From: Aquiflexum lacus
GTDB taxonomy: Bacteria; Bacteroidota; Bacteroidia; Cytophagales; Cyclobacteriaceae
Assembly: GCF_015476655.1 (NCBI RefSeq)
Contig: NZ_JABFHF010000007.1
Location: 124,001 to 188,000, forward strand
DNA: 64,000 nucleotides
Direction: 5' to 3'
The notes beneath the pieces were generated by a model that was not told where the DNA came from, did no database searches, and saw only the letters and a list, made by a program, of their open reading frames with translations. Within the stretch, counting starts at the first letter, position 1, and every line of letters begins with the position of its first letter. Shown here one piece after another: positions 18,413-27,593 of this stretch. The position numbers were made by a program, and so were the translations under genes.

Positions 18413-18739
18413 CTATGGTTTAACTGAAATTTTAGGATCGTGTGAACCGCTACCACTTTCGGATTTGTATTTGATCGTATAAGTTTCTTCTGATTTACTT
18501 TTGAATTTAGATTTCACTATCCCGAACCACACTTTCGAATTTTTGATCTTTGAGGGACCTTTGGTAAAGATATTTTTTCCTTTGGTTTTAGAAATTCCAG
18601 AAATGCCAGTTACTTTGGATTTTGGTGCTATTGTCCAAAATACCAAATCTCCTGGGTTTACTTTCGTATCACCATGATCTGATAGTTTCAGTTTTCCGCC
18701 TTCTTTAATAGCCAATATTGTGATGTAGTGAGTTTTCAT
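18413..18739 (-). CDS. Small beta-rich protein of unknown function, basic paralogue
   Basis: About 108 residues with no recognised domain. It is clearly homologous to the next upstream gene: shared features are LSDxGxT, a PGDxVxW core, NIF..GPS..NSK.W, a SEExYxI stretch and the C-terminal DPKISVKP. The pattern suggests a small Ig- or cupredoxin-like sandwich. It is very lysine-rich (22 Lys against 8 acidic residues). The chosen start is the third codon of the longest frame because it aligns with the paralogue. It has no signal peptide. It sits 9 bases before the adenylate cyclase and probably shares its transcript. Confidence 0.7.
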   Translation of the reverse strand: MKTHYITILAIKEGGKLKLSDHGDTKVNPGDLVFWTIAPKSKVTGISGISKTKGKNIFTKGPSKIKNSKVWFGIVKSKFKSKSEETYTIKYKSESGSGSHDPKISVKP

Positions 18740-18868
18740 AATCATTAAAAATTAATTTGAAAGAAATTGTTTAAAATCGAAGTAAAGCAATGTAACGATT
18801 TTCGTACAATTTTTCAATGAATATGTATTTAAAGCCAATAAAAAAGTATCTAATGATTTCTATTCACT

Positions 18869-19201
18869 CTAAAGTTTAACCGAAATTTTTGGATCAAACA
18901 TCCTGTTGGTTGTGGATCCGTTTTTGGTATAGGCAATGTCATACTCTTCTTCAGAACCTCTTCCAATGTTTGGATTCACTGTTCCTCTCCAGTTTTTCGA
19001 ATTTCCGACTCTTGAAGGCCCTTCACTGAAGATATTTATTTCTGAATTATTGATGATACCCGTGATTTCATTTACTCCAGAGCGAGGATGGATTATCCAG
19101 GTCACAGTGTCTCCCGGGTCTACTTCAGTGTTACCTCTGTCGGAAAGGATAAGCCCACCATTGGAGTCAATCCCTTCAATTGTAATTGGATGATTTGGCA
19201 T
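18869..19201 (-). CDS. Small beta-rich protein of unknown function, acidic paralogue
   Basis: About 110 residues, the first gene of a three-gene minus-strand set that ends with the TPR adenylate cyclase. It shares the PGDTVTW, NIFSEGPS, NSKNW and FDPKISVKL elements with its neighbour, but is mildly acidic (about 10 basic and 14 acidic residues) rather than strongly basic. A longer frame begins at 19243; the ATG at 19201 is preferred because it matches the paralogue's start and the extra residues look like translated spacer. No signal peptide or catalytic motif is visible. The function is unknown. Confidence 0.7.
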   Translation of the reverse strand: MPNHPITIEGIDSNGGLILSDRGNTEVDPGDTVTWIIHPRSGVNEITGIINNSEINIFSEGPSRVGNSKNWRGTVNPNIGRGSEEEYDIAYTKNGSTTNRMFDPKISVKL

Positions 19202-19348
19202 ATTAAAATCATTTTTGACGTAAAAACACAAATAAATTACCAAAGCAATATATGCAATAATATGTATTTATATTAATTCAAACCGATTTAAAATATTTAT
19301 GAAAAACATAAATCTGTGGGTATATTAAGTGAGGGGGAATGAGAATAC

Positions 19349-20239
19349 TTAATAATTTAAATTCAATTCTCGCCTCAAAAACTCATCTTCAGATTTATTC
19401 TTGGTCCAATAATCCACGATTTTCAAACCTTTTCTTTTCGCTTTACTGATTTCTTTGGTACCATCTTGTTTGGTTTGACTCTCTTCCCAACCCATAATTT
19501 GATAAGGAAACTCTTTTTCAAAATCAATCTTCAATACCCTGATGCCAGAACTGTAAGTTACTTCCAATTGACTGAGGTTGTTACTGATGTCAGTTATTCT
19601 GATAAAAGCCTCTTCGGTTTTAAATTCATCATGTGTAAACCGCTGATAAAATAGTGAAGGCATCATTTCTACACTTCCTATTGGGATTTGGTTGGGATTG
19701 ATTCTGATCAGATTCCAAAGCTCATCCTCTGGCAATCCAGAAAATGAAAAACTGTCATCGCCCTCTTTTTCGAAGTAGGAAAAAACCTCTCCCTGATAGC
19801 TGTCTTTGCTCTTCAAATTGAGTTGTGTGAAGGTATGACCGCACCATTCCTGCGAACTGGCATTAATCTTTTGACTTTGACTTTTTTCTTTTGTTGGCGT
19901 AAAAACAGATAGCATCATATGGTAGGGGTAAATTCCTGTCACAAAATCCCTTGTTTGGTTCATTTTAATTACCGAAATCTTATCAGAACCCGCATTTTCT
20001 GCTTGATCCAATTTAACATGGTTTTTTCTTGAAAATTCTTCAGTTACAAATATCAAAACTGCCTCACCCGTTCTTGGTTCCCCGTATCGGTACTGTTCCA
20101 GATCAAAACTCGATATTTCGGCCGTGCCCTGAAACCAATATTTTCCCCAAGCATCAAAATCTATTTCCTCACGCTGAGGTCTAGAACAGGAGGCCAAGAG
20201 TAAAATTGAAAAGGAAAGGAATACTATGATAATTCGCAT
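19349..20239 (-). CDS. Uncharacterised lipoprotein
   Basis: A 296-residue protein with a lipoprotein signal (LLLASC at about 14-19) and a mature part rich in beta-strand pattern (YWFQGTAEISSFDLEQYRYG; DFVTGIYPYHMMLSVFTP; PIGSVEMMPSLFYQRFTH). I do not recognise a characterised domain or catalytic motif. It is 38 bases downstream of the collagen-like lipoprotein gene on the same strand and is probably co-transcribed, so a shared envelope role is possible. The window gives no further clue to its function. Confidence 0.75.
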   Translation of the reverse strand: MRIIIVFLSFSILLLASCSRPQREEIDFDAWGKYWFQGTAEISSFDLEQYRYGEPRTGEAVLIFVTEEFSRKNHVKLDQAENAGSDKISVIKMNQTRDFVTGIYPYHMMLSVFTPTKEKSQSQKINASSQEWCGHTFTQLNLKSKDSYQGEVFSYFEKEGDDSFSFSGLPEDELWNLIRINPNQIPIGSVEMMPSLFYQRFTHDEFKTEEAFIRITDISNNLSQLEVTYSSGIRVLKIDFEKEFPYQIMGWEESQTKQDGTKEISKAKRKGLKIVDYWTKNKSEDEFLRRELNLNY

Positions 20240-20277
20240 ATTAACTGGTTTTTATTTCAGAACAGGAAATCTTTAGA

Positions 20278-21273
20278 TCAATCCGGGATTTTGTAGTATG
20301 CTTTCACAGCCTTATAGTCTTTCAAATTTACAGGAGCAATCCTTCCTGAGGTTGGAGTCCCCCCAGGAATTATTACATACCTGAAACTAACATCAGTGCC
20401 TATAGGTATGATTCCCATCGCATTATCTTCATTCGAAAGTGTCATTAAGATTTTATTCAATTGCAAATAATGGGTCAATCTTTGGCTTTTCAATTGAGTA
20501 ATGGTCTGTGTGATTGGAAGAGGTTGGACTATATCAGGGAATAAATCAAACCTGATAAATACTGCTACAGTTCCCCTATCTACAATCCCGGAAGTTACTT
20601 GAGGCTCATCTACGGTATAAACTATGCTGTTTCGGCCAAAAAACATCGTATTTGCACTCCATCTGGACTCATCAAATGGTATCCAATCTGAGTAAATGAC
20701 ATTTGCCGTACCGGCTTCTCCTTGAGGTCCTGTTTCTCCTTGTGGACCCTGAGGTCCTATTGGACCAGTCGGTCCTCTATCGCCTTGAGGTCCTGTTGGT
20801 CCAGTCGGTCCTTGAGGTCCAGTTTCTCCTTGAGGCCCTCTTGGCCCAGTGGGTCCGGCAGGGCCTTGTGGTCCTGTTTCACCCCTAGGACCCGCGGGCC
20901 CCTGAGATCCGGTTTCTCCTTGAGGTCCGGCGGGTCCTGTCGGTCCGGCGGGACCTTGAGGGCCTGTTGGTCCTTGAGAGCCAGTTGGTCCCTGAGGTCC
21001 ACTTGGTCCCGCAGGTCCCTGTGGCCCAACAGGCCCTCTTTCACCAGCTTCTCCTTGAGCTCCCTGTTCTCCATCTCTTCCTGCTTCTCCTTGTTCACCC
21101 TGCGGACCCTGTTCACCCTGAGGTCCTTGTTCGCCAGGCTCACCCTGAGGTCCTCTTTCACCCCTTGGACCTTGGATTCCGGGAGGGCCCATAATGGGTT
21201 CATCATCACTGACACAGGAAACAACCGCGAAAGCAACCATTACAAATAAGCAAAGCCTTATCAATGTTTTCAT
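20278..21273 (-). CDS. Collagen-like (Gly-X-Y) repeat lipoprotein
   Basis: A 331-residue lipoprotein (lipobox VVSC, Cys 20) with 53 uninterrupted Gly-X-Y triplets at about 29-187, many GPQ, GPT, GPA and GET, then a globular C-terminal domain of about 140 residues. Such repeats form collagen-type triple helices, so the protein is probably a trimeric surface stalk with a C-terminal head. The ATG at 21273 is chosen over an upstream ATG at 21318 because it begins the signal peptide. The gene precedes a second lipoprotein gene by 38 bases. The head domain is not recognised. Confidence 0.88.
   Translation of the reverse strand: MKTLIRLCLFVMVAFAVVSCVSDDEPIMGPPGIQGPRGERGPQGEPGEQGPQGEQGPQGEQGEAGRDGEQGAQGEAGERGPVGPQGPAGPSGPQGPTGSQGPTGPQGPAGPTGPAGPQGETGSQGPAGPRGETGPQGPAGPTGPRGPQGETGPQGPTGPTGPQGDRGPTGPIGPQGPQGETGPQGEAGTANVIYSDWIPFDESRWSANTMFFGRNSIVYTVDEPQVTSGIVDRGTVAVFIRFDLFPDIVQPLPITQTITQLKSQRLTHYLQLNKILMTLSNEDNAMGIIPIGTDVSFRYVIIPGGTPTSGRIAPVNLKDYKAVKAYYKIPD
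20713..21189 (-). repeat. Coding Gly-X-Y triplet repeat tract
   Basis: A 9-base-periodic, GC-rich tract encoding 53 collagen triplets. It creates long open frames in every phase on both strands, which are not genes. The GC content is visibly higher than in neighbouring DNA. Confidence 0.9.
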
Positions 21274-21653
21274 ATAATTGGTGGTTTTAAAAATTTTGTA
21301 AAGAATTAAATAATTCAAATTCTTGTAAAGTGAAAATTTGGTATATCTCTTTTCATTTTGAAATTAAATCGTGTTCAAGGATGAATTTGGAGATTTTCAC
21401 TTATGATTTCGGTCTCAAAAGAATATATTGATTAATTATGATGGTGTTAACAATATGTCTTTTTAGCCAATCGAAATGAGTCCTTAAAAGTTTTAAATTC
21501 TAAACAGCCATAATTTAAACATCAAATACAGATAAAAAAATAAAATCAACATAAATCTGTATGGTAAAGGGATACATCTAATGTTTTTCTTAATTGCAGT
21601 TATTTTTATTTGGCTAAACTCAAAAACTGAAAATCTGCCTCATATTAGAATTA
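21274..21653. other. AT-rich intergenic region
   Basis: About 380 bases between the collagen-like gene and the sulfurtransferase gene. No coding signal, strong hairpin or TAnnTTTG promoter was found by eye. Confidence 0.5.
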
Positions 21654-22499
21654 TTAGGATTCTTGAGCAATGGGTTTGTTATTTCTTGACCATTCACTCC
21701 AAGATCCTACATATAGCTTTGGGATTTCAATTCCTGCATGGGCAAAAGCCAGTAAAGTATGGCATGCTGTCACTCCCGAACCACAGTGTACAATGATGTT
21801 TGAAATAGGCTTGTTCTTTAAAATGTCACTGTAAAGTACCTTCAATTCCTCAGGGGATTTAAAAAAACCATTTGGATTTAAGTTTAGGGAAAAGGGTATA
21901 TTGACTGCTCCAGGAATATGTCCCGCCACAAGATCTATGGGCTCTTTCACACCATTGTACCGTTCAGATTCTCTGACATCAATGACGAGATAGTCTTTGT
22001 CCAAAGATACTTTTTCGACTTCTGACAGATCAGCTTCTGGCAGTATCCATTCATTTTGTTTGGGATAACTAGACGGTATTGGTTCAGTATTTTCACCTCT
22101 TGCTATGGTTATTCCAGCTTTTATAGCGGCATCCAAACCTCCATCAAGTACCTGGATTTTTGGATGGCCAATGGATTTCATCATCCACCAAAACCGGGAA
22201 GCTGCATTTGATCCGTTTTTGTCATCATAGACTACCACATGGCTTTCAGGGCTTATTCCAAGTCTTGAAAGGAGGCTACAAAACTGACCTTCACTAGGTA
22301 AGGGATGCCTGCCCCCGTTAGCAAAATCTTCTTTTATATCAGATAATTCGGTGTTCAGGTCGACGTGCAAGGCTCCTTTGAGGTGTTTGTTCAAGTAGTT
22401 GCTTTTTCCAAAACTGGCATCTATGAGAATAAACATTTTATTTTTTTTTAAATCAAGCAGCGCTTCGGGAGAAATGATGGGGGATGAATATTGAGTCAT
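21654..22499 (-). CDS. Tandem-rhodanese sulfurtransferase (3-mercaptopyruvate type)
   Basis: A 281-residue cytosolic protein with two rhodanese domains (about 10-130 and 155-275). The active cysteine is C239 in the loop CGSGVTA, the form typical of 3-mercaptopyruvate sulfurtransferase (SseA-like) rather than the CRxG(K/R)xT loop of thiosulfate-specific rhodaneses. The inactive N-terminal domain retains HLKGALHVDL and GRHPLPS. It transfers sulfur from mercaptopyruvate to acceptors such as thiols or cyanide. The gene stands alone next to a decayed desaturase gene. Confidence 0.9.
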   Translation of the reverse strand: MTQYSSPIISPEALLDLKKNKMFILIDASFGKSNYLNKHLKGALHVDLNTELSDIKEDFANGGRHPLPSEGQFCSLLSRLGISPESHVVVYDDKNGSNAASRFWWMMKSIGHPKIQVLDGGLDAAIKAGITIARGENTEPIPSSYPKQNEWILPEADLSEVEKVSLDKDYLVIDVRESERYNGVKEPIDLVAGHIPGAVNIPFSLNLNPNGFFKSPEELKVLYSDILKNKPISNIIVHCGSGVTACHTLLAFAHAGIEIPKLYVGSWSEWSRNNKPIAQES

Positions 22500-22560
22500 T
22501 GTATTTTCTTTTGATATAAATATCCCAAATAAATGATGAAAAACCAGATAAGATTTTATG

Positions 22561-23109
22561 TCAATTTAAAAGCAGGCCTTGACCAGGTGACTTGTCGGAC
22601 CCCATCCTTTTAAGTAATTTATAGTGTGATACAATCGCTCCCCACATGCTTTCTTCATGGTATTGAATATTAAACTCTTCTGCAGTTTGTTTGATGATTT
22701 CAGAAAGAGCGATGTAATGAACATGACAGATATTGGGAAAATATGATGGATAATATGAGTATTGAGTCCTCCAAACAAGAAATTTGCGAGTTTACTTTGT
22801 CTTGCGAAATCTATGGTATTTTTGAAAATATGAAAAGTCCAAGTGTCCAATAATTGATCTTTTTGGTCCACAGTTCCAAATTCTGACTCATTTACCAATT
22901 GCTCAGCAATAGCCCATATAATATACAGAAAAGTGTCAAAAGGAAAATGGTTTTCAATGAAGCTTCCCAACCTCCATTTTTGGATTTTCCTGTTTCTTTA
23001 AAGTAGTTTTCAACTCTCAAAACAATGGTTTTGGAAAAGTCATCGAACTTCGATTTTTAAAGATTGGCTTAGCAGTCACAGGCTTTTTTTGGTTTAAAGA
23101 AGTAGACAT
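22561..23109 (-). pseudogene. Decayed fatty-acid desaturase gene
   Basis: Pieces of one desaturase can be read in different frames. N-terminal: KPIFKNRSS, then after a frameshift near 23044 DDFSKTIVLRVENYFKETGK. Central: FGTVDQKDQLLDTWTFHIFK, DFARQSKL, FGGLNTHIIHH. After a one-base loss in a T-run near 22730: FPNICHVHYIALSEIIKQTA through YKLLKRMG to a TGA at 22561. The frame also changes near 22910-22930, where the region with the first two histidine boxes and membrane helices is missing. About 180 codons remain of some 360 expected. Only the third His box survives, so no active enzyme can be made. The 134-codon open frame inside it is not a gene. Confidence 0.85.
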
Positions 23110-23551
23110 AGCATTATGATTTTTTTGAAACTATTTTTTATGTTCTGAAAAACTCAAAAGTCACTTGGCGTTTTTATTTTATTGAAATAATATTTGTCAA
23201 TTAATTTTTGGTTTATCCAAATTTTACAAAACATAAATTTGAAGGGAAGATATTTTTTGGAACAAATTATTATTTTACGTCTATTTTAAGAAATGAAATT
23301 CTTAAACTGTACAAAATCAGATTGAGAATGGAATAATCAATCAATTAATCAGTAAAAATTGCAGATGTAATTTTGACCTTTTAAATTTTTTAAAAAATTT
23401 AGCTGGAAATTGATCTGTTTGAATTCGAAGTAGAATATCAAATCAATCTAATATTCTTAATTTTTAATACTTGACTATGTTATTTCACTGAATCAATCAA
23501 ACTGTTAGCAATTCATTAAAAACATTTTTATTTTGGAAAAAATATAATCAT
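23110..23551. other. AT-rich intergenic region
   Basis: About 440 bases between the desaturase remnant and the S9 peptidase gene. It contains a TAATTTTG (23368-23375), which fits the -7 consensus but lacks a -33 partner, and an 18-base A/T palindrome just downstream. No coding signal is visible. Confidence 0.45.
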
Positions 23552-25783
23552 ATGCAATTGAGATATCCGAGCCCTCTTATCCATCTATTTCTGTTTTTAT
23601 CCTTTGTTTCTTTTCATTCTGAGGCCCAAAAAACCAATTTTACCGTGGCTGATGCTATTCAGGTCAAAGTAATGGGAAGCCAAAATCTTTCTGATGATGG
23701 AAAGTATTTGGCAGGAGTTATCAGCGATGGTTCCGCACGCTTCCAAACAGATCATTTTAGATTTCAGGATCCATCCTATATGAATGTACTGCCGGGAGAA
23801 TTTGTAATCATCCAAACAGAAACAGGAGAGCAGTTGAAGCCAAATGCTGGTATTTCAAGAGTAACCTCTTTGTCTTGGTCACCCACCAATAAGGAAATCG
23901 CATTTTTGGAACAAAGAGAGGATAAACTCCATTTGATGGTTTATGATATAGGAAGAAAAAGAAAAAGGGAAATAAAGATTTCAGGCAATCCCATTTTGGC
24001 CAACGAAAGTCTGCTTTGGGCACCTGACGGAAAGTTCCTTTATATAAAAAGTAGAGAAGCTGACTGGTTGGAAAAAGCCATGCCGCTTTACGAAGAAGCC
24101 ACAAAAGGACCTATTGTAGTCTATGATGGCTCAGAGCCTTTCCTCAAATGGGATAAAATCCGAAATACAAATGCACTGACGAATATTCTGAAAGTAAATC
24201 CTAAAAACGGGGATAGTGAGAAGATTTTACCCGAATCCATTTATTCCCAGCTGAATATAACGGAAGACGGATCAAAATTGATTTTCACAGAAAATTTTCC
24301 TCTAAAAACTTCTTATGTACGCGATAAGGGAACGGCCTATCAAGTTGCCTACATTGACCTTGCCACTGCCGATTCTGCAAAAGTAATTTATAAACGCAAT
24401 GAAAAAAGAAGAAATTTTAACTGGTCTGATTCCAAAACAAACTATGCTTGGGTGGATTCGGGCTATGTGTTTGTGAGGAAATTGGGAAGCAATGATTCCA
24501 TCAATCTGACAAAGGGAAAAGCCTTTGAAGAGGAGGAAAAAAAGAAAGAAGTGAAATTCAATGTCCTTTCCTGGAGTCCTGATGAAAAAGGCTTGTTATT
24601 GAGTACAGATAAAGGGTTTTGGTGGGCAGATGTGCAGGGCGAAAGCCTTGAGATGATATATGATTTCAAAGAGGAAAAGGAGAATAGACCGGAGCTGGAC
24701 CTGATCAAGTGGACTGAAGATGGGCGTCATATCTATTTCAGTTATTCAGCCAAAAAAGAATGGAAAAGAGGGTTTGTGAAGTTGGATATAAATGAAAAAC
24801 AAATGTCTGAAATCCTGTTGGACACAAAACTGTATACCAGCGTCCAATTTGCCAAAAATGGGGAAAAAGGAATTCTGAATCTTTCTGATGGTGACCTGCC
24901 TTCGGATGCCGTGGCGGTTGATTTATCATTTTCCAGTATGCAGCCTTTGACAGATATGAATCATTGGATAAAAGATAAGAAGCTGACAAGATCGGAATTG
25001 ATCACCTATAGAAATGTGGATGGAAAGGAAATGAAAGGGATTCTTTATTATCCTGTGGACTATGAAGAAGGTAAAAAATACCCACTTGTCTGTGAAATTT
25101 ACGAGATTTTCTTCACCAATGGATTCAACAGAAACATGAATCTTTTTGCTAATCAGGGTTATTTTGGTTTGCGACCTTCAGTTGATTTGGAAATGGGTTA
25201 TCCTGGGGAAGCATGGGTGAAAGGGATCACTTCTGCCATCAATAAGCTGGTTGATGAAGGAAAGGTGGATAATGATAAAGTGGGAGTTCAGGGCGGAAGT
25301 TATGGCGGATATGCCACCTCGCTTTTGATTACACAGACAGATCGCTTTGCCGCGGCGATCAATATTTCAGGTAAGGTCAATATCATCAGTTTTCTTGGGG
25401 ATAGCCCTAAAATCGGAACAAGGAACTATACCGCTGCAGAATATGGTCAGGATAGAATAGGAGGTTCCCTTTGGGATGAACCGCTCAAATACTTTGCAAC
25501 TACTGCGGTTCTTTATGCAGACCGGATCAAAACCCCGCACCTGATTTTGACCGGTGAAGGTGATTGGAATGTGCCTGGTGGGAATTCAAGAGAGCTTTAT
25601 TATGCCATGAGAAGGTTGGGCAAAGACGTCACTTGGGTCAATTATCTTAACGGAGGTCACGGCGCCGGAGTCGCAAGTAATGAAAGTGATTTTCATGACC
25701 ATTGGAAGCGTGTTTTTGATTTCTATGAAAAACACTTCAACAAGAAAAAAGAAAGTGAAAAAGACAAGGTTGATGAGAATTGA
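23552..25783 (+). CDS. S9 family serine peptidase (prolyl oligopeptidase fold), exported
   Basis: A 743-residue protein with a signal peptide ending SEAQ, an N-terminal beta-propeller (about 40-480, with SWSP and SPDEKG blade motifs) and a C-terminal alpha/beta hydrolase domain. The catalytic triad is S583 (QGGSYGGYA), D671 (TGEGDWNVP) and H703 (NGGHGAG). It should cleave oligopeptides in the periplasm. It is followed 53 bases later by the Ppx/GppA gene on the same strand. Exact P1 preference cannot be read from the sequence. Confidence 0.9.
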   Translation: MQLRYPSPLIHLFLFLSFVSFHSEAQKTNFTVADAIQVKVMGSQNLSDDGKYLAGVISDGSARFQTDHFRFQDPSYMNVLPGEFVIIQTETGEQLKPNAGISRVTSLSWSPTNKEIAFLEQREDKLHLMVYDIGRKRKREIKISGNPILANESLLWAPDGKFLYIKSREADWLEKAMPLYEEATKGPIVVYDGSEPFLKWDKIRNTNALTNILKVNPKNGDSEKILPESIYSQLNITEDGSKLIFTENFPLKTSYVRDKGTAYQVAYIDLATADSAKVIYKRNEKRRNFNWSDSKTNYAWVDSGYVFVRKLGSNDSINLTKGKAFEEEEKKKEVKFNVLSWSPDEKGLLLSTDKGFWWADVQGESLEMIYDFKEEKENRPELDLIKWTEDGRHIYFSYSAKKEWKRGFVKLDINEKQMSEILLDTKLYTSVQFAKNGEKGILNLSDGDLPSDAVAVDLSFSSMQPLTDMNHWIKDKKLTRSELITYRNVDGKEMKGILYYPVDYEEGKKYPLVCEIYEIFFTNGFNRNMNLFANQGYFGLRPSVDLEMGYPGEAWVKGITSAINKLVDEGKVDNDKVGVQGGSYGGYATSLLITQTDRFAAAINISGKVNIISFLGDSPKIGTRNYTAAEYGQDRIGGSLWDEPLKYFATTAVLYADRIKTPHLILTGEGDWNVPGGNSRELYYAMRRLGKDVTWVNYLNGGHGAGVASNESDFHDHWKRVFDFYEKHFNKKKESEKDKVDEN

Positions 25784-25836
25784 TTGGTTTTGTTTTTTTC
25801 TATTATGAATCAAAATACTTATAGATATAAGATCCC

Positions 25837-27363
25837 ATGAATCTAGCAGCCATCGATATTGGTACCAATTCCATTCACATGATCATCGTCAAGGTGACTT
25901 CCAAACAGACTTTTGAGGTATTGGTACAGGAAAAGGAAATGGTCAAGTTGGGTGTCGGTGTTTTTGCAAATAAAATGTTGAGCGAAAGGGCATTCAACGC
26001 CGGCATTCAGACCATTTCCAGGTATGTCCAATTGGCAGATGAATATGGGGTCGAGCATATCATCACAGCGGCCACATCTGCAACAAGGGAAGCAAAAAAC
26101 GGAAGGGAGTTTTTGGATCGCCTTATTCAGGATATTGGCCTTTCACCTCAGATGATTTCTGGAAAGGAAGAATCGAGGTTGATTTTTTTGGCGGTAAGAA
26201 AAGCCATAGACCTTCAAAAAAGAAAGGTATTGGTCATTGATATTGGCGGAGGAAGTACAGAGGTGGTAATCGGAAATAAAGAATCTGTACTCTACAAATG
26301 CAGTATGAAGCTTGGTGTATTGCGGCTATTGGATAAGTTCGGAGACCAAGAGCAGCATTCTAAACAAACCCGGGAAGAGCTGAAGTCACATATCAGGGGG
26401 ATTGCCGAAAAGGTGTTTGTAGATGCAAAGGGAGTTGGATTTACAAAGGTGGTCGGTACTTCAGGAACCATCAGGGCAATAGGTGAGGCCATTCTACTGA
26501 TGAATGGCAAGGATATACTCAATTCCGTCAATGCTGAGACAGTCAAGGTCAAAGACATTGAAAAGATTGTAGAAAAGCTATGGGAACTGCCTGCTGAAAA
26601 AAGAGCCACAATCCCAGGAATCAATGAAAACAGGGCGGATGCAATTCACTTGGGTGGAATGCTTTTGCTCGAATTGCTCAATTTGGCCGATGTGAAGGAA
26701 ATGACACTTTCAGATGCTTCTCTTAGAGATGGACTGATTGTGGATTATGTGGAAAAAAATGGCCAAAAACTTGAAGATTTGGTTCAGGGAAAAAATATCC
26801 GTGAAAGAAGCTGCTTATTGAATGCCATGAAATATGAGTCGGATATTTCAGAAAACAAGCATGTGGCCAAGTTGGCTTTGCAGCTGTTTGACCAATTGAA
26901 AGACCATCATGGCATGAACGATAGTGCCAGAGACCTGCTTTACCATGCCTGCCTTATTTATGACATTGGTACTTTCGTCAATTTTCAGGATTACCACAAG
27001 CATTCAAAATATTTGATTTTACAGGGTAGGTTGAGGGGGTTCACCAACAGTGAATTGTTGATATTGGCCAACCTTGCCAGGTACCATCGGAAGTCAGGAC
27101 CCAAAAAGAAAAAGATCAAAGACCTGGTCAAGAAAGACCGGAAGTTGGTTTTGGGACTTTCGGGAATTCTTCGGATAGCGGTAGGGCTTGACAAAACAAA
27201 AAACCAATGGGTGGAGAATGTTTACTGTGTGTTTGAGGATGATAAACTGACCATAAAGATTTTTGGGGATGCAGGCATGGACCTGGAAATCTGGGAGGCC
27301 CAGCGGTTTTCAGATACACTTACCAAGTTTTTGGGAAAAAAGATAGAGGTGGTAAAGGGGTAA
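25837..27363 (+). CDS. ppx: Ppx/GppA phosphatase (exopolyphosphatase / pppGpp phosphohydrolase)
   Basis: A 508-residue cytosolic protein of the ASKHA fold. The first phosphate loop is AAIDIGTNSIHMIIV (about 3-18), the second VIDIGGGSTEVVIG (about 134-147), and domain I also contains GTSGTIRAIGEA. The C-terminal third (from about 315) is an HD-like helical domain with HACLIYDIGTF and HKHSKY. It degrades polyphosphate and/or converts pppGpp to ppGpp. Which activity dominates is not decidable here, so the symbol is provisional. Confidence 0.9.
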   Translation: MNLAAIDIGTNSIHMIIVKVTSKQTFEVLVQEKEMVKLGVGVFANKMLSERAFNAGIQTISRYVQLADEYGVEHIITAATSATREAKNGREFLDRLIQDIGLSPQMISGKEESRLIFLAVRKAIDLQKRKVLVIDIGGGSTEVVIGNKESVLYKCSMKLGVLRLLDKFGDQEQHSKQTREELKSHIRGIAEKVFVDAKGVGFTKVVGTSGTIRAIGEAILLMNGKDILNSVNAETVKVKDIEKIVEKLWELPAEKRATIPGINENRADAIHLGGMLLLELLNLADVKEMTLSDASLRDGLIVDYVEKNGQKLEDLVQGKNIRERSCLLNAMKYESDISENKHVAKLALQLFDQLKDHHGMNDSARDLLYHACLIYDIGTFVNFQDYHKHSKYLILQGRLRGFTNSELLILANLARYHRKSGPKKKKIKDLVKKDRKLVLGLSGILRIAVGLDKTKNQWVENVYCVFEDDKLTIKIFGDAGMDLEIWEAQRFSDTLTKFLGKKIEVVKG

Positions 27364-27593
27364 GTTTGTTCAACAATTTCCGTCTTTTTCTTTTGGTTAA
27401 AGCCCATTTTGCGATATGCATTCATTTGAGAATGGGGTAAAGCCACATTCCTATTGATATAGAGACCAAATCTGGTGGAACTCATATCAATTGCCTCCTG
27501 CTATAGTTGGAGGAATATATTGGTAAAACACCATTTTAGCTTTAGCCAAACATTTCTCCTTGAATTTCCAAAATCCAACCACTATTTTGCTAT

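Noticed and set aside
20713-21189. Possible CRISPR array or minisatellite
   Set aside because: The periodicity is 9 bases inside a coding sequence, with no constant repeat and spacer lengths.
20722-21249. Long open frames on both strands over the collagen-like gene
   Set aside because: The 9-base periodic GC-rich Gly-X-Y code keeps all frames open. Only the minus-strand frame with lipobox and Gly-X-Y makes sense.
22566-22970. A 134-codon open frame read as a stand-alone small protein
   Set aside because: It joins parts of a broken desaturase in a shifted frame. Conserved desaturase residues continue in other frames on either side.
27222-27485. An 87-codon minus-strand frame after the Ppx/GppA gene
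   Set aside because: Most of it lies antisense to the 3' end of a well-supported gene and it matches no family I recognise.
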